Positions 48,371 through 61,044 of a stretch of 64,000 bases of DNA are shown here, one piece after another (within the stretch, counting starts at the first letter, position 1; each line of letters begins with the position of its first letter). A program made the translations under genes and the position numbers. Under the pieces are notes generated by a model. The model saw only the letters and a program-made list of their open reading frames with translations. It searched no databases and had not been told where the DNA came from. This stretch comes from Thorsellia anophelis DSM 18579 (GTDB lineage Bacteria; Pseudomonadota; Gammaproteobacteria; Enterobacterales; Thorselliaceae), in contig NZ_FOHV01000005.1 in assembly GCF_900111395.1 (NCBI RefSeq), forward strand, positions 62,001 to 126,000, read 5' to 3'.

Positions 48371-51133
48371 ATGGCTACGATTCATGTAGACGGAAAAGAA
48401 TATGAAGTTAATGGTTCAGACAACCTATTACAGGCTTGTTTATCACTTGGCTTAGATATTCCCTATTTTTGTTGGCACCCTGCCTTAGGTAGTGTTGGTG
48501 CTTGTCGCCAGTGTGCTGTTAAACAGTATGCTAATCCTGAAGATACTCGCGGAAGATTAGTCATGTCATGCATGACCCCTGCGGCTGATAATACTTTTAT
48601 CTCAATTGATGATAATGAAGCTAAAGTATTTAGGGAAAGTATTGTCGAATGGCTTATGACAAACCATCCTCATGACTGTCCTGTGTGTGAGGAAGGTGGT
48701 AACTGTCACCTACAAGATATGACAGTAATGACCGGTCATAGTTTCAGGCGCTATCGTTTTACTAAGCGTACACATCAAAACCAAGAACTTGGTCCATTTA
48801 TTTCACATGAAATGAATAGATGTATTGCATGTTATCGCTGCGTAAGATACTACAAAGACTATGCTGATGGCACTGATTTTGGCGTGTATGGTGCGCATGA
48901 CAATGTCTATTTTGGTCGTCCTGAAAGCGGCACTTTAGAAAATGAATTTTCAGGTAACCTTGTCGAAGTTTGTCCAACAGGGGTATTTACAGATAAAACA
49001 CACTCTGAGCGTTATAACCGTAAATGGGATATGCAGTTTGCGCCTAGTATATGCCAACAATGTTCAGTAGGTTGCAATATCAGCCCAGGCGAACGTTATG
49101 GTGAATTAAGGCGTATAGAAAATCGATATAATGGCAGTGTGAATCATTATTTCTTATGTGATAGAGGACGTTTTGGGTACGGTTATGTCAATTTAGCCAA
49201 TAGACCAAAACATCCTGTACAAAAACGAGGCCAGGACGCTATCACATTGACCCAGCCAGCACAAGCAATTGAGGGTACTGTTGATTTATTACGTAATGCA
49301 AAACGAGTGATAGCAATAGGTTCTTCACGTGCAAGTATCGAAAGTAATTTTGCTCTGCAATCCTTGGTCGGTAAAGAAAACTTTTTTGCTGGTGTCAATC
49401 GTTTAGAACTAAGCCAGCTCACTTCAATTAATAACATTTTAAATAGCAGCGCAATACATACGCCAAGTCTAAAAGAAATTGAAAGTTATGATGCTGTTTT
49501 GATTTTAGGTGAAGACATTACACAAAGCGCAGCACGAATCTCACTCGCAGTCAGACAAGCAGTAAAAGGTAAGGCAAAAGCAATGGCTGCAGCCCAACGT
49601 GTTGCAGATTGGCAAATTGCTGCGATTCAAAACATAGGCCAGCGTGCTAAATATCCGTTATTCATCACAAGCACTCATCAAACCAGATTAGATGATATTG
49701 CCGCATTGCACATCAACACAGATGTCAATTCTCAGGCTTCTATAGGTTTTGAGATAGCTCATGCCATTGAAAATAATGCACCAAAAGCTAACTCGCCTGA
49801 TTTAATAGCAGATCACAAACAAGAAATTGACTTGATTGTTCAAGCGTTGATGGGAGCGAAAAAGCCGCTAATCATTACAGGAACAACACCTCAAAATAGC
49901 GCACTGATAGAAGCGGCTGCGAATATTGCAAAGGCATTAAAAACTAAAGAAATAGAAGTCGGAATCACTTTTGTTGCATCTGATGTAAATAGTATGGCTA
50001 TGCCAATTTTAACCCAAAATAGTCTAGATGATGCTTTAAGTGAAATCGCACAAGAGAAAGCAGATGTTTTGATCGTGTTAGAAAATGACATTTATCGCCA
50101 TGCGCTAAAATCCACAGTTGATGCTGCATTTTCTAAACTAGCTAGATTAGTTGTGATTGATCATCAACACACGGAGTTGATGGATAAAGCAAAAATAATC
50201 TTACCAGCAGCGAGCTTTGCTGAAAGCGACGGTACCGTTATTAATCAAGAATTTCGGATGCAACGCTTCTTCCAAGTCTATGACCCGACCCACTATGATA
50301 AATCAGTCATGATGCATGAAAGTTGGCGATGGATTGCGGCGATTACTAGTGCTTATAAAGGTGAAGAAACCTGTTATAGTACACTTGATGCAGTCATTAA
50401 AGCTTGTGAAGCTGCCTATCCTGCACTTAAAGGATTATCAAGTGTTGCACCAGATGCTAACTTCCGTGTTGAAGGTCAAAAGCTTGCTCGTTCACCTCAT
50501 CGCTATAGCGGCAGAACGTCTATGCTTTCAAACATCAGTGTGCATGAACCAAGACAGCCCCAAGATATTGATACACCGTTTGCGTTTTCAATGGAAGGGA
50601 ATAACCAACCAAGTGCAGAAAGAAAAGACATTCCATTTGCTTGGGCACCAGGTTGGAATTCACCACAAGCATGGAATAAATTCCAAGCTGAAGTTGGTGG
50701 TGATCTAAAATTTGGTAATCCTGGCACTCGTTTAATCGAAGCTGGGGAAGATAACTTGGCATATTTCCAATCTACTTCAATAAGAAAACAATCTGAAGAT
50801 AAACTTAGTATTGTCTCAATACCACATTTATTTGGAACAGATGAGCTATCGTCAAAATCACCAGTTGTTCAATCTCGCATGACTAAGCCTTATGTTAAAA
50901 TGCATCACTCCGTTGCAGCAAAATATAACATCACTGAAGGTGATGCAGTTGAGCTAGTGATAGGTCAAGAGGCTTATCGATTAATTGCAACAATAGATGA
51001 ATCATTTTGCTTAAATGCAATTGGCTTACCTCTTGGATTTAAACATTTATCACTGGCACTTGGTCAAGAAACCGTTACAACAATAAACGTTTCTACTCCT
51101 AAAGCCACTATGCAACATGAGGAGACGCTATAA
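48371..51133 (+). CDS. nuoG: NADH dehydrogenase I subunit G
   Basis: The largest peripheral subunit, with several iron-sulphur clusters in a molybdopterin-oxidoreductase-like fold. The N-terminal 2Fe-2S ferredoxin domain shows [18 protein letters not shown]. Next come [15 protein letters not shown], the [13 protein letters not shown] cluster region and CQQCSVGC with a later cysteine in YFLCDRGRF, the extra N7-type site known from E. coli. The length of 920 residues is close to E. coli. It overlaps the nuoH start by one base. Confidence 0.96.
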   Translation: MATIHVDGKEYEVNGSDNLLQACLSLGLDIPYFCWHPALGSVGACRQCAVKQYANPEDTRGRLVMSCMTPAADNTFISIDDNEAKVFRESIVEWLMTNHPHDCPVCEEGGNCHLQDMTVMTGHSFRRYRFTKRTHQNQELGPFISHEMNRCIACYRCVRYYKDYADGTDFGVYGAHDNVYFGRPESGTLENEFSGNLVEVCPTGVFTDKTHSERYNRKWDMQFAPSICQQCSVGCNISPGERYGELRRIENRYNGSVNHYFLCDRGRFGYGYVNLANRPKHPVQKRGQDAITLTQPAQAIEGTVDLLRNAKRVIAIGSSRASIESNFALQSLVGKENFFAGVNRLELSQLTSINNILNSSAIHTPSLKEIESYDAVLILGEDITQSAARISLAVRQAVKGKAKAMAAAQRVADWQIAAIQNIGQRAKYPLFITSTHQTRLDDIAALHINTDVNSQASIGFEIAHAIENNAPKANSPDLIADHKQEIDLIVQALMGAKKPLIITGTTPQNSALIEAAANIAKALKTKEIEVGITFVASDVNSMAMPILTQNSLDDALSEIAQEKADVLIVLENDIYRHALKSTVDAAFSKLARLVVIDHQHTELMDKAKIILPAASFAESDGTVINQEFRMQRFFQVYDPTHYDKSVMMHESWRWIAAITSAYKGEETCYSTLDAVIKACEAAYPALKGLSSVAPDANFRVEGQKLARSPHRYSGRTSMLSNISVHEPRQPQDIDTPFAFSMEGNNQPSAERKDIPFAWAPGWNSPQAWNKFQAEVGGDLKFGNPGTRLIEAGEDNLAYFQSTSIRKQSEDKLSIVSIPHLFGTDELSSKSPVVQSRMTKPYVKMHHSVAAKYNITEGDAVELVIGQEAYRLIATIDESFCLNAIGLPLGFKHLSLALGQETVTTINVSTPKATMQHEETL

Positions 51134-52107
51134 TGGGATGGTTAACACCTGAGATCCAAGCCATTATGATTTCCGTACTCAAATCAGTCACTATTTTATT
51201 AGTGGTGGTGATATGCGGTGCATTAATGAGCTTCTTTGAAAGACGCTTACTTGGCTTATTCCAAGGTCGTTATGGACCTAATCGTGTCGGTTGGGGCGGC
51301 TCTTTGCAGCTTGTTGCTGACATGCTAAAAATGTTCTTTAAAGAGGACTGGGTTCCTAAATTTTCGGACAGAATGCTCTTTACGATAGCCCCTGTTATTG
51401 CTTTTGTCTCTTTACTTTTAGCGTTTGCAATTGTACCCATTACCCCTAACTGGGCAGTAGCAGATCTCAATATTGGTTTGCTTTTTTTCTTCATGATGGC
51501 AGGCCTTGGCGTCTACGGCGTACTTTTTGCAGGCTGGGCGAGTAATAATAAATACTCGCTGTTAGGAGCAATGCGTGCATCAGCTCAAACGTTAAGCTAT
51601 GAAGTATTTCTAGGCTTGTCGTTATTAGGTGTTGTGGCACAAGCTGACTCATTTAATCTAATGCAAATCGTCAATTCACAGCAAACACTGTGGAATATTA
51701 TCCCTCAATTTTTTGGCTTTGTAACATTTGCAATTGCTGGAGTAGCTGTGTGTCATAGGCATCCATTTGATCAGCCAGAAGCTGAACAAGAAATTGCCGA
51801 TGGATACCACATCGAATATGCCGGTATGAAATTTGGTCTTTTCTTTGTAGGTGAATATATTGGTATTGTGACTGTATCAGCTCTGATTGTTACCTTATTT
51901 TTCGGTGGATGGCATGGTCCATTTTTACCGCCATTTGTGTGGTTTGCACTGAAAACAGCTTTCTTTATGATGATGTTCATTTTAATCAGAGCCTCATTGC
52001 CAAGACCTCGCTATGATCAAGTGATGTCATTTGGCTGGAAAATTTGCTTACCATTAACATTAATTAATTTAATGGTGACCGCATTTATCATACTTTTAAA
52101 TAACTAA
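51133..52107 (+). CDS. nuoH: NADH dehydrogenase I subunit H
   Basis: A membrane subunit forming much of the quinone channel, with eight helices. Conserved stretches are [51 protein letters not shown] and [13 protein letters not shown]. The length of 324 residues is standard. It starts on the nuoG stop, and nuoI follows after 13 bases. Confidence 0.97.
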   Translation: MGWLTPEIQAIMISVLKSVTILLVVVICGALMSFFERRLLGLFQGRYGPNRVGWGGSLQLVADMLKMFFKEDWVPKFSDRMLFTIAPVIAFVSLLLAFAIVPITPNWAVADLNIGLLFFFMMAGLGVYGVLFAGWASNNKYSLLGAMRASAQTLSYEVFLGLSLLGVVAQADSFNLMQIVNSQQTLWNIIPQFFGFVTFAIAGVAVCHRHPFDQPEAEQEIADGYHIEYAGMKFGLFFVGEYIGIVTVSALIVTLFFGGWHGPFLPPFVWFALKTAFFMMMFILIRASLPRPRYDQVMSFGWKICLPLTLINLMVTAFIILLNN

Positions 52108-52120
52108 TTGAGGTAAAACC

Positions 52121-52663
52121 ATGACGTTGACAGAATTAGCGGTTGGTTTCTACACTCAACTGCGTAGCATATCAATGATAGGCTTAAAAACCTTCGCGAA
52201 ACGTGAAACAAAGATGTACCCAGAAGAACCAGTCAATCCACCACCAAGATTTCGTGGTCGAATTGTTTTGACGCGTGATCCAGATGGAGATGAGCGCTGC
52301 GTTGCTTGTAATCTTTGTGCAGTTGCGTGCCCTGTAGGGTGCATATCTCTACAAAAATCAGAAAGAGAAGATGGCCGCTGGTACCCTGAATTTTTCAGAA
52401 TTAACTTCTCACGCTGTATTTTTTGTGGTCTATGCGAAGAAGCATGTCCAACCACAGCAATACAGCTCACACCTGATTTTGAATTAGGTGAATTTAAACG
52501 CCAAGACCTAGTCTATGAAAAAGAAGATCTTTTAATTTCAGGGCCAGGTAAATACCATGAATATAACTTCTACCGTATGTCTGGTATGGCTGTAGAGGGT
52601 AAAGCTAAAGGTGAAGCTGAAAATGAAGCTAAACCGATTGATGTAAAAGGTTTATTACCATAA
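52121..52663 (+). CDS. nuoI: NADH dehydrogenase I subunit I (two 4Fe-4S)
   Basis: NuoI carries clusters N6a and N6b between the peripheral arm and the quinone site. Two ferredoxin motifs are visible: [15 protein letters not shown], then [15 protein letters not shown]. The length of 180 residues matches E. coli. The C-terminus has a short charged repeat, [11 protein letters not shown] 63-base gap without structure leads to nuoJ. Confidence 0.97.
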   Translation: MTLTELAVGFYTQLRSISMIGLKTFAKRETKMYPEEPVNPPPRFRGRIVLTRDPDGDERCVACNLCAVACPVGCISLQKSEREDGRWYPEFFRINFSRCIFCGLCEEACPTTAIQLTPDFELGEFKRQDLVYEKEDLLISGPGKYHEYNFYRMSGMAVEGKAKGEAENEAKPIDVKGLLP

Positions 52664-52726
52664 TACATCGCTATATTTGCTTATCCATAAAACAGTTTTA
52701 ATTGATTTATTCAGAGGAAAAGACGA

Positions 52727-53296
52727 ATGCAAATCGCTTTCTATTTATCTGGTGTTATCGCGATACTCGCGACATTAAGAACCATAACGCATACAAATCC
52801 AATCCATGCGTTATTGTACTTTGTCGTATCTCTGCTTGCGGTAGCCTGTATGTTTTTTACATTAGGTGCTTATTTTGCAGGGGCACTTGAAGTTATCGTT
52901 TATGCTGGCGCAATCATGGTTCTATTTGTTTTCGTAATGATGATGCTAAATTTAGGTCAAAGTGTTGAAGATCAGGAACGAGCTTGGTTAAAACCTTCTG
53001 TCTGGATGGGGCCTGCAATTTTATCTGCAATTTTATTTTCAGTATTGCTCTTTGGCATACTTGGCTTACAAAATATTGACACGATTACAGCTGTTAATCC
53101 TATCAGTGCTAAGGAAGTCGGAATCAGTTTATTTAGCACCTACGTGCTTGGTGTAGAGTTAGCTTCAATGATGCTACTGGCTGGATTGGTGGTAGCATTC
53201 CATATTGGTCGTGACAATAAACCTTCTGAATTGACTTTACATGGTGAAACTATTGTTGATGAAATTACTCGTCGTAACCAAGAGGAGCATTCTTAA
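52727..53296 (+). CDS. nuoJ: NADH dehydrogenase I subunit J
   Basis: A membrane subunit with five helices that takes part in coupling quinone reduction to proton pumping. [20 protein letters not shown] and [16 protein letters not shown] are the conserved helix-3 segments. The length of 189 residues is normal. AGAGGAAAAG precedes the ATG. The stop shares one base with the nuoK start. Confidence 0.95.
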   Translation: MQIAFYLSGVIAILATLRTITHTNPIHALLYFVVSLLAVACMFFTLGAYFAGALEVIVYAGAIMVLFVFVMMMLNLGQSVEDQERAWLKPSVWMGPAILSAILFSVLLFGILGLQNIDTITAVNPISAKEVGISLFSTYVLGVELASMMLLAGLVVAFHIGRDNKPSELTLHGETIVDEITRRNQEEHS

Positions 53297-53610
53297 TGTT
53301 TAGTGGCACGATTCCTGTTGAACACGGTTTAATCATTGCAGCCATCTTATTTGTCTTAGGATTAACTGGTCTATTGATTCGACGAAACTATATTTTTATG
53401 CTTATCAGTTTAGAAATCATGATAAATGCTGCAGGTTTAGCGTTTATTGTTGGTGGCGCTGCACATGGTTCTGCTGATGGACAAGTTATGTACATATTCC
53501 TTATCACGTTAGCTGCGGCTGAAGCGAGTATTGGTTTAGCTCTATTACTCCAACTTTATCGCCGTCGCCATACCCTTAATATAGATACAGTAAGTGAGAT
53601 GCGCGGATGA
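53296..53610 (+). CDS. nuoK: NADH dehydrogenase I subunit K
   Basis: A small three-helix proton-channel subunit. Conserved acidic residues lie in [16 protein letters not shown] and [20 protein letters not shown], the glutamates needed for pumping in E. coli. Length is 104 residues. It overlaps nuoJ by one base and nuoL by four, showing tight translational coupling. Confidence 0.96.
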   Translation: MFSGTIPVEHGLIIAAILFVLGLTGLLIRRNYIFMLISLEIMINAAGLAFIVGGAAHGSADGQVMYIFLITLAAAEASIGLALLLQLYRRRHTLNIDTVSEMRG

Positions 53611-55445
53611 GTATATTATTTCTAACAATTTTATTCCCTCTGATCGGGTTTTTAATTCTAAGCTTTTCTAGCGGCCGATTGAGTGAAAATGGTGCTGCTA
53701 CAATCGGAATAGGTTCGGTTGGTCTTGCTGCACTCGTCACTCTATTTGTCGGGTTTGGCTACCTAACAAATACCCCTGATAGTGCAGAAACCATACATCT
53801 TTGGACATGGATGCAAGCTGGTCAATTTAAGATACCCGTATCTTTAACCTTAGATGGTTTATCACTTACCATGTTAAGTGTTGTGACAGGTGTTGGTTTT
53901 TTAATTCATATTTATGCATCGTATTACATGCGTGGGGAAGAAGGATATTCTCGCTTCTTTGCTTATACCAATCTGTTTATTGCTAGCATGGTAATTTTAG
54001 TGCTTGCCGAGAACATGGTGCTGCTCTATCTTGGCTGGGAAGGCGTTGGACTTTGTAGCTACTTATTGATTGGATTCTATTTTAAAAATCCTGCTAATGG
54101 TGCTGCTGCAATGAAGGCATTTATCGTCACCCGTGTCGGTGATGTACTTTTAGCATTTGGTTTATTTATCCTCTTTCGTGAAGCCGGTACGCTTAATATG
54201 CGTGAATTGGCACAAATTATCCCTGTGAGTTTAGCAGCAGGTTCACCAGAAATTACCTGGGCGACGTTAATGCTGTTAGGTGGTGCGGTGGGTAAATCAG
54301 CTCAATTACCACTTCAAACTTGGCTAGCTGATGCAATGGCAGGTCCGACACCCGTTTCTGCATTAATCCATGCAGCAACCATGGTGACTGCTGGAGTCTA
54401 CTTAATTGCTCGTAATCATGTTTTATTTTTACATGCGCCAGAAGTGTTACACCTAGTTGGTGTGGTTGGTGCTATAACGTTAGTTATGGCTGGATTTGCT
54501 GCACTAGTCCAAACAGATATCAAACGCGTACTTGCTTATTCAACAATGAGTCAAATAGGGTATATGTTTTTAGCATTAGGCGTTCAAGCATGGGACGCGG
54601 CAATCTTCCACTTAATGACTCATGCATTTTTCAAGGCCCTGCTCTTCTTAGCGTCAGGTTCTGTGATACTCGCATGTCATCATGAACAAAATATCATGAA
54701 AATGGGTGGTCTAAGACGTAAAATACCTCTAGTCTATGCAAGTTTCTTAGTTGGTGGTGGCGCACTTTCTGCCCTACCACTTATTACCTCAGGCTTCTTC
54801 AGTAAGGATGAGATATTATGGGGTGCTTATGTTAACGGAAATAATATACTGATGTATGCAGGCCTTTTCGGTGCCTTGTTAACTTCTATTTATACCTTCA
54901 GGATGATTATCCTTACTTTCCATGGCGAAGAAAAAACACACGCACATGAACTAAAAGGTATCACTCACCATTTACCTTTAGCTGTCTTAATTGTTTTATC
55001 TACTGCAATCGGTGCATTGATTCCTCAGCCATTGCATTCTGTATTGCCTGCAATAAAAGACATTGGCGAAAGTAAACTATTTTTGGAAATTGCCTCAGGA
55101 ATTGTTGCAATAGTAGGGGTTGCTATAGCTTTTGCTCTCTATCAAGGTAATCAAAAACTGGTCAATTCCATTAAAAATAGTGCAATCGGTAAATTATTAG
55201 GAAAATTATGGTTTCATGCTTGGGGCTTTGATTGTGTTTATCACTGGCTATTGGTTAAACCTTATTTATTAATTGCAAAATTAATATCAAATGATCCCGT
55301 TAATAGCGCACTAGATTCAACTACCTTTGCCTTTAAATTAGGGAACAAAGGTTTATTATTGACCGCTAATGGTCAAACTCGTTGGTATATATCGACTATT
55401 GTCATTGGTGCAGTGATTTTACTCGTATTGCTGTTTTGGTTATAA
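53607..55445 (+). CDS. nuoL: NADH dehydrogenase I subunit L
   Basis: The distal antiporter-like proton pump with the long lateral helix. Conserved parts are [20 protein letters not shown], the lysine-bearing [20 protein letters not shown] and [14 protein letters not shown]. The C-terminal lateral helix and last helix are present, giving 612 residues, the usual size. Its ATG overlaps the nuoK stop (ATGA). Confidence 0.97.
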   Translation: MSILFLTILFPLIGFLILSFSSGRLSENGAATIGIGSVGLAALVTLFVGFGYLTNTPDSAETIHLWTWMQAGQFKIPVSLTLDGLSLTMLSVVTGVGFLIHIYASYYMRGEEGYSRFFAYTNLFIASMVILVLAENMVLLYLGWEGVGLCSYLLIGFYFKNPANGAAAMKAFIVTRVGDVLLAFGLFILFREAGTLNMRELAQIIPVSLAAGSPEITWATLMLLGGAVGKSAQLPLQTWLADAMAGPTPVSALIHAATMVTAGVYLIARNHVLFLHAPEVLHLVGVVGAITLVMAGFAALVQTDIKRVLAYSTMSQIGYMFLALGVQAWDAAIFHLMTHAFFKALLFLASGSVILACHHEQNIMKMGGLRRKIPLVYASFLVGGGALSALPLITSGFFSKDEILWGAYVNGNNILMYAGLFGALLTSIYTFRMIILTFHGEEKTHAHELKGITHHLPLAVLIVLSTAIGALIPQPLHSVLPAIKDIGESKLFLEIASGIVAIVGVAIAFALYQGNQKLVNSIKNSAIGKLLGKLWFHAWGFDCVYHWLLVKPYLLIAKLISNDPVNSALDSTTFAFKLGNKGLLLTANGQTRWYISTIVIGAVILLVLLFWL

Positions 55446-55492
55446 CGTTCGCGTTATGCATTTTTATTAATTAACAAGGAATATAAAACGCC

Positions 55493-57025
55493 ATGCTACT
55501 ACTTTGGCTTATTCTTATCCCTTTCATCGGTGGCCTGTTATGTTGGCTAATCGAGATATTAGGTGGGCGTTCTCCACGTTGGATGGCGCTTTTATCGATG
55601 GGTGCAACGCTTGCGATTTCACTTTATCTTTGGACACAGGGCACATACAGCTTATCGCCTGCTGAAAGTGGTACAAGTTGGCCATATGAACCTTTCAAGG
55701 TTCAATGGATACCAGCGCTAGGTATTTCACTCTATTTAGCAATTGATGGCTTGTCACTGCTAATGGTCGTATTAACGAGCTTGCTCGGTATAATGGCCAT
55801 TTTATGTTCATGGAAAGAGATAAAGCATTATGTAGGATTTTTCCATCTTAATTTGCTTTGGATTCTAGGTGCAGTAATCGGTGTTTTCCTAGCAATGGAC
55901 TTGTTCTTGTTCTTTGTATTCTGGGAATTAATGCTCGTACCAATGTATTTCTTGATTGCATTATGGGGACATAAAGCAGCAACAGGTCGCTCTAGAATCT
56001 CAGCAGCAACAAAATTCTTCATCTACACACAAGCAAGTGGTTTACTGATGCTAATCGCTATTTTAGCATTAGTATTTATTAACTTTAAAAACACAGGTGT
56101 GTATAGCTTTGCCTATGAAGATTTGCTAAATGTGACAATGAGTGAAACCACTCAATTTATCATTATGCTCGGATTTTTCATCGCGTTTGCTGTTAAGATG
56201 CCAGTTGTGCCATTACATGGGTGGTTACCTGATGCCCATAGTCAAGCACCAACAGCAGGATCTGTTGACTTAGCTGGGATATTACTTAAAACAGCTGCGT
56301 ATGGTTTATTGCGTTTTTGCTTACCGTTCTTTCCAGAAGCCTCAATTACTTTTGCGCCTGTCGTGATGGTGCTAGGTTTAATTGGTATTTTCTACGGCGC
56401 ATGGATGGCATTTGCACAAACCGATATAAAACGTTTAATTGCCTACACTAGTATTTCACACATGGGATTTGTTCTTATAGCTATCTATACAGGCAACCAA
56501 GTCGCCTATCAAGGTGTAGTCATTCAGATGGTTGCTCATGGTTTATCAGCTGCTGCGTTATTTATCATATGTGGACAAATTTATGAGCGCTTACATACCC
56601 GTGACATGCGTGAAATGGGTGGGCTATGGTCAAGAATTAAATGGATTCCAGCTCTCACTCTAGCATTTGCTGCAGCAAATCTAGGCATGCCTGGTACAGG
56701 TAACTTTGTTGGTGAGTTTATGATACTAATCGGAAGCTTTAGTGTTGCGCCTACTATTATTGTTATAGCCACATTCGCTTTAGTCTTTGCCTCAGTTTAC
56801 TCTTTGATTATGGTTCAAAGAGCATTCTATGGACCGGTTAAAAGTGAAACACCTCTTGAAGGCATGAATAAACGTGAAATGTCTATTATACTGACTTTAT
56901 TAGTTTTACTTATTTTATTAGGTGTCTATCCAAATCCGATTTTAGAAACTTCTAGCGGAGCGATGACACACGTCCAGCAGATTTTTACTACTGCTGCATC
57001 TTCTTTAACAACAATAAGGCCGTAA
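55493..57025 (+). CDS. nuoM: NADH dehydrogenase I subunit M
   Basis: The middle antiporter-like pump subunit with 14 helices. Key segments are FFVFWELMLVPMYFLIALWG, with the essential glutamate, and FAVKMPVVPLHGWLPDAHSQ, with the essential lysine. Length is 510 residues. It lies 47 bases after nuoL, and nuoN starts six bases after its stop. Confidence 0.97.
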   Translation: MLLLWLILIPFIGGLLCWLIEILGGRSPRWMALLSMGATLAISLYLWTQGTYSLSPAESGTSWPYEPFKVQWIPALGISLYLAIDGLSLLMVVLTSLLGIMAILCSWKEIKHYVGFFHLNLLWILGAVIGVFLAMDLFLFFVFWELMLVPMYFLIALWGHKAATGRSRISAATKFFIYTQASGLLMLIAILALVFINFKNTGVYSFAYEDLLNVTMSETTQFIIMLGFFIAFAVKMPVVPLHGWLPDAHSQAPTAGSVDLAGILLKTAAYGLLRFCLPFFPEASITFAPVVMVLGLIGIFYGAWMAFAQTDIKRLIAYTSISHMGFVLIAIYTGNQVAYQGVVIQMVAHGLSAAALFIICGQIYERLHTRDMREMGGLWSRIKWIPALTLAFAAANLGMPGTGNFVGEFMILIGSFSVAPTIIVIATFALVFASVYSLIMVQRAFYGPVKSETPLEGMNKREMSIILTLLVLLILLGVYPNPILETSSGAMTHVQQIFTTAASSLTTIRP

Positions 57026-57031
57026 TTAGCG

Positions 57032-58522
57032 ATGACATCTTCTAATCAATTGCAGCTGCAAGATCTAATTGCAATTTTGCCATTATTAATCGTCGGATTA
57101 ACTGTGGTAATTGTCATGTTAGGAATTGCATGGCGACGTAATCATTTTGTTAATGCTACGCTTACCGTAATCGGTCTTAATGTAGCGTTAGTTTCGATTC
57201 TATTTTTATATAATTCTGAACCTAGCTCAGTTACGCCAATGCTAAAAGCAGACAACTATGCCTACTTATTTAGCGCTATGGTGATACTAGCTAGCCTTGC
57301 GACCTGTACATTTGCTTATCCATGGTTATCAACTTACCCTGAAAACCGAGATGAGTTTTATTTACTGATTGCAATTGCAACATTAGGTGGCATCGTACTT
57401 GCTTATGCTCAACATTTTGCTTCGTTTTTTATCGGCGTAGAGCTTTTAACTTTGCCACTATTTGGCTTAATAGGGTATACCTATAACCTCAAACGCTCTC
57501 TTGAAGCGTCAATTAAATATCTAATTTTGTCTGCTTCAGCATCAGCCTTCTTACTATTTGGTATGGCGCTAATTTTTGCACAGTTAGGTCGATTAGATTT
57601 TGCATCTGTTGGACTTGCGATCAAAACATTTGCAACATCAGGAGATTTAAGCTCACATGCTATCTTGTTAGCAGGGCTTGGCATGATGATAGTTGGAATA
57701 GGGTTTAAATTATCAATTGTGCCATTTCATTTATGGACACCAGATGTATACCAAGGTAGCCCTGCACCTGTCACGACTTTCCTTGCAACAGCAAGTAAAA
57801 TTGCCACATTAGCAGTCGTGCTGAGATTCTTTAGTTATGGTGTTGGTGATGCTCAAATCAATTCATTGAATATTGCATTAATGCTGCTTGGGATCGCCTC
57901 GATACTATTTGGTAATATCATGGCGCTTTACCAAAATAATATCAAACGGATGCTAGGTTTCTCATCAATCGCTCATTTAGGCTACTTAATTGTCGTACTG
58001 ATTGTCTCTAATGATAAACAATTGGCGGTGGAAGCAACTGTTATTTATTCCGTAGGCTATCTGTTTAGTAGTATCGCTGCCTTTGGTGTAGTCAGCCTAA
58101 TGTCATCCCCATATAAAGGAGATGACAGTGACGAGCTTTTCTCATATCGTGGCTTATTTTGGTATCGCCCATTCTTAGCAGCAGTACTCACTACCGCCCT
58201 ACTCTCTTTAGCAGGCATTCCATTGACTGTTGGGTTTATAGGTAAATTCTATGTGATAAAACTAGCAGTAATAAATGAAATGTGGTGGTTAACAGCAGCT
58301 ATGGTTATTGGTAGTGCAACAGGCATCTATTACTATCTACGTACAATGGTCAGCTTATACCTACGCCCACCTTCAAATACGACCTTAAAACGCCAAAGCA
58401 CAGAAAACTGGGCAACAACAGCTGGAGGTATTATTGTATTAGGTGCTGGTTTATTAGTGGTATTCTTTGGATTGTATCCAGTACCTATTATTAATTTAGT
58501 AACTGGTAGCTTTTTAAATTAA
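57032..58522 (+). CDS. nuoN: NADH dehydrogenase I subunit N
   Basis: The third antiporter-like pump subunit. Conserved parts are [40 protein letters not shown] and [15 protein letters not shown]. The length of 496 residues is close to the E. coli protein. It is the last gene of the operon and is followed by a strong terminator. Confidence 0.97.
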   Translation: MTSSNQLQLQDLIAILPLLIVGLTVVIVMLGIAWRRNHFVNATLTVIGLNVALVSILFLYNSEPSSVTPMLKADNYAYLFSAMVILASLATCTFAYPWLSTYPENRDEFYLLIAIATLGGIVLAYAQHFASFFIGVELLTLPLFGLIGYTYNLKRSLEASIKYLILSASASAFLLFGMALIFAQLGRLDFASVGLAIKTFATSGDLSSHAILLAGLGMMIVGIGFKLSIVPFHLWTPDVYQGSPAPVTTFLATASKIATLAVVLRFFSYGVGDAQINSLNIALMLLGIASILFGNIMALYQNNIKRMLGFSSIAHLGYLIVVLIVSNDKQLAVEATVIYSVGYLFSSIAAFGVVSLMSSPYKGDDSDELFSYRGLFWYRPFLAAVLTTALLSLAGIPLTVGFIGKFYVIKLAVINEMWWLTAAMVIGSATGIYYYLRTMVSLYLRPPSNTTLKRQSTENWATTAGGIIVLGAGLLVVFFGLYPVPIINLVTGSFLN

Positions 58523-58540
58523 TTGATCATTTACCACTGT

Positions 58541-58571
58541 AATAAAAAAGGCGCTCTGCGCCTTTTTTATT
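58541..58571. terminator. Strong terminator at the end of the nuo operon
   Basis: A perfect 14-bp stem, AATAAAAAAGGCGC and GCGCCTTTTTTATT, with a TCT loop lies 18 bases after the nuoN stop. The GC core is followed by a T-run, so it works on the plus strand and could also work on the minus strand. Confidence 0.95.
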
Positions 58572-59004
58572 ACTCAGAAAAACACATATCTCTTTTTTTC
58601 ATCAACTCACTAGAATTCCTATCTTACTTCCATCACAACAAATTACAACAAAACAAACACTCAAATAGATCAACTCAAATCATATTCAATTTCAAAAAGA
58701 GGTGCCAAATACAGTCTTTAGCATGCTAATACCATTTACTAGGATTGATAAGGCAACAAAACCTTCGTGGTAATGTACGAATAAGAAAATCAATATTAAA
58801 TTAATTTCAAGAACTCTGACTAAATCATTATATCGCTCAATTTTTATGAATAGCCCTATCTAATAACTTAGATTTTAAGTTATTAGATAGATGGTTATGA
58901 TAAAGACACTCTTGAAATATCAAGGGAAATGCGAAGCTCAAAAGTGCTCTTAATTAAGTACATTTAGGCAATGATATTAATATAATTTAAGAGATGTGTA
59001 GGAT
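58572..59004. other. Non-coding stretch with a perfect 15-bp palindrome
   Basis: No gene is visible. At 58856-58890 CTATCTAATAACTTA and TAAGTTATTAGATAG form a perfect 15-bp stem with a GATTT loop. No U-tract follows, so it is not a normal terminator. It lies about 115 bases upstream of the small secreted protein gene and may be an operator or a transcript structure. Confidence 0.5.
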
Positions 59005-59259
59005 ATGAATTTTTTTAAAATAGGTTTAGTAATGGCTTTAACATTTATGTTTTCATCTGTATGGGCAGCTGAACTTGTAGAAGTACAAAATGGGCAAAGA
59101 ATTGGCTCTATCGTGGAATCATCGCATAATGGCATTGAAGAAGGACTTGCAAGAATTGCTATTCAAGCAGATGAAATGGGTGGAAAGTCATACAGAATTA
59201 CAGGAATTAATGACAATGAAAATGGCAGTTTTAATATTTTTGCAGAGGTTTATAGATAA
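59005..59259 (+). CDS. Small secreted BhsA/McbA (DUF1471) family protein
   Basis: The protein has a signal peptide of about 21 residues ending SVWAA. A short mature domain of about 60 residues contains RIGSIVESSHNGIEEGLARI, ADEMGGKSYRITGIN and a final IFAEVYR. This is the pattern of the YdgH/BhsA/McbA domain, periplasmic proteins linked to stress and biofilm in enterobacteria. Length is 84 residues. AGG six bases before the ATG is a fair ribosome-binding site. The gene is monocistronic. Confidence 0.82.
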   Translation: MNFFKIGLVMALTFMFSSVWAAELVEVQNGQRIGSIVESSHNGIEEGLARIAIQADEMGGKSYRITGINDNENGSFNIFAEVYR

Positions 59260-59445
59260 ATACTAGGATCCAAGCTAGTATGCCTCCTAAAATCTATTTT
59301 TAGGGAATGAATTGACGGCTACACTAATAATATCTTCAAAGTGGCACATAAAGAATATAACATGAAGCGTTTGAAAATTAATTGTTAATTTTCTTTTGAT
59401 AAAAAAGCGTACTAAATAAGAGTACAATTTTTAGGATAAAACACG

Positions 59446-59478
59446 ATGTATCTCACCAGCATAATCGGTGAGATACAT
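59446..59478 (-). terminator. Terminator of sstT
   Basis: ATGTATCTCACC and GGTGAGATACAT form a perfect 12-bp stem with a 9-base loop, 8 bases after the sstT stop. On the minus strand CGTGTTTTATCC follows. Confidence 0.85.
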
Positions 59479-59486
59479 GATAACAA

Positions 59487-60686
59487 CTAACTGTGGCGTT
59501 TATCTATTGCAGCTGTAAATAATACGTCTGTAGAGCTATTTAATGCGGTTTCTGCAGAATCTTGAATGACACTGATAATATATCCTACTGCGACAACTTG
59601 GAAAGCAATTTCATCGTTAATCCCGAACAATCCGCATGCTAAAGGAATCAATAATAAAGAGCCACCTGCTACGCCTGATGCTCCGCATGCTGAGAGCGTT
59701 GCAACAATACTCAATATAATAGCGGTGACCATATCAACTTCAATACCCATTGTATTTACTGCTGCTAATGTTAGTACTGTTATTGTAATTGCTGCGCCGG
59801 CCATATTAATAGTCGCACCTAACGGGATAGTTACCGAGTATATATCCTCTTTAAGATTTAATTTCTTAGCTAATGCCATATTCACTGGAATATTAGCAGC
59901 ACTTGAACGGGTAAAAAATGCTGTTAACCCACTTTCACGAAGGCAAGTAAAGACTAATGGGTATGGATTTTGTCTTGTTGTCAAAAATACTATAATTGGA
60001 TTAACCAAAAAGGCGATAAAGGCCATTGATCCCAGTAACACGGCTAATAACTTGCCATACTCAGCAAACGCTTTAAACCCTGTTGTGGAAATGGTCGCGG
60101 CAACCAAACCAAAAATTCCTATCGGAGCTAAACGAATTACGACTTTAATGATAGAAGAAATGCTATCACTTAAATCGCTAAATACTGCTTTCGTTGTATC
60201 TGATGAACGAATAAGCGTTAACCCTAATGCTATACCCCAAAGTAAGATTCCAATATAGTTTGCTTCTAAAAGTGCATTAACTGGATTATCAAATAATTTA
60301 AAGAGTAAATCCTTTAAGACTTCAACTACACCTTGAGGAGCTGCAGTTGCCACACCATCTGTAGGTAAGGTTAGTGTAACAGGGAATAGAAAACTTGCCA
60401 CTATTGCAGTCACTGCAGCAGAAAACGTCCCTAACAAATAAAGTATGATGATGCCTCTAAATGATTTTGTTTGCTCACCAGTACTTTTGTGATTTGCGAT
60501 AGCAGAAGCGACTAAAATAAACACGAGTACTGGCGCAACTGACTTTAATGCTCTAACAAATAATTCACCTAAAATTGAAATAGGACCCGCTACATCTGGT
60601 AAGTAACGACCTACAACCACACCTAAAATGATACCAATTGATATTTGAAATATCAGATTATTCCAAATAGTTCCTTTGTTCTGCAT
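59487..60686 (-). CDS. sstT: SstT, sodium/serine-threonine symporter
   Basis: A DAACS-family transporter that imports serine and threonine with sodium. Diagnostic stretches are [60 protein letters not shown] and [20 protein letters not shown]. They are near-identical to E. coli SstT as I remember it. The frame is open to 60722, but AAAGGA precedes the ATG at 60686, which gives a 399-residue protein, so I prefer it. It is transcribed alone and has its own terminator. Confidence 0.93.
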   Translation of the reverse strand: MQNKGTIWNNLIFQISIGIILGVVVGRYLPDVAGPISILGELFVRALKSVAPVLVFILVASAIANHKSTGEQTKSFRGIIILYLLGTFSAAVTAIVASFLFPVTLTLPTDGVATAAPQGVVEVLKDLLFKLFDNPVNALLEANYIGILLWGIALGLTLIRSSDTTKAVFSDLSDSISSIIKVVIRLAPIGIFGLVAATISTTGFKAFAEYGKLLAVLLGSMAFIAFLVNPIIVFLTTRQNPYPLVFTCLRESGLTAFFTRSSAANIPVNMALAKKLNLKEDIYSVTIPLGATINMAGAAITITVLTLAAVNTMGIEVDMVTAIILSIVATLSACGASGVAGGSLLLIPLACGLFGINDEIAFQVVAVGYIISVIQDSAETALNSSTDVLFTAAIDKRHS

Positions 60687-61044
60687 GATGATTCCTTTTG
60701 AGATATATGAACAAACGCTCATTAATAAATTTAATTTATTGATTGAATATGCTAACTAAAAGCATATAGCTTACCGAAATATACTATACATTTATTGACA
60801 ATACCTACGTTACCAAAAATAGCTATATCTGTTAAGTATTAATTTTTTTGACCAATCACTTAGCCGTAAATTAGCTAAAAGTCAGAGTAATAGTATAAAA
60901 TTCATACCAAATGGCATTTTTAATATACACCTTACTGTAATTAAGTTTCATTCTATATAAGGCCGCATAGATTCGTATAAATCTGTCTATAATCTTTAAA
61001 TAGAATAAATGAATAGCAATTAACCCAACTTTTAAGCTGACAAA
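60687..61044. other. Intergenic stretch upstream of sstT
   Basis: AT-rich and without a convincing gene. It should contain the sstT promoter, which I could not define. A 60-codon frame on the minus strand (60871-61053) has no ribosome-binding site and runs into the adhesin terminator, so it is not called. Confidence 0.4.

Noticed and set aside
58523-58729. 68-codon frame right after nuoN
   Set aside because: It starts before and runs through the strong operon terminator, and its composition is that of AT-rich noncoding DNA.
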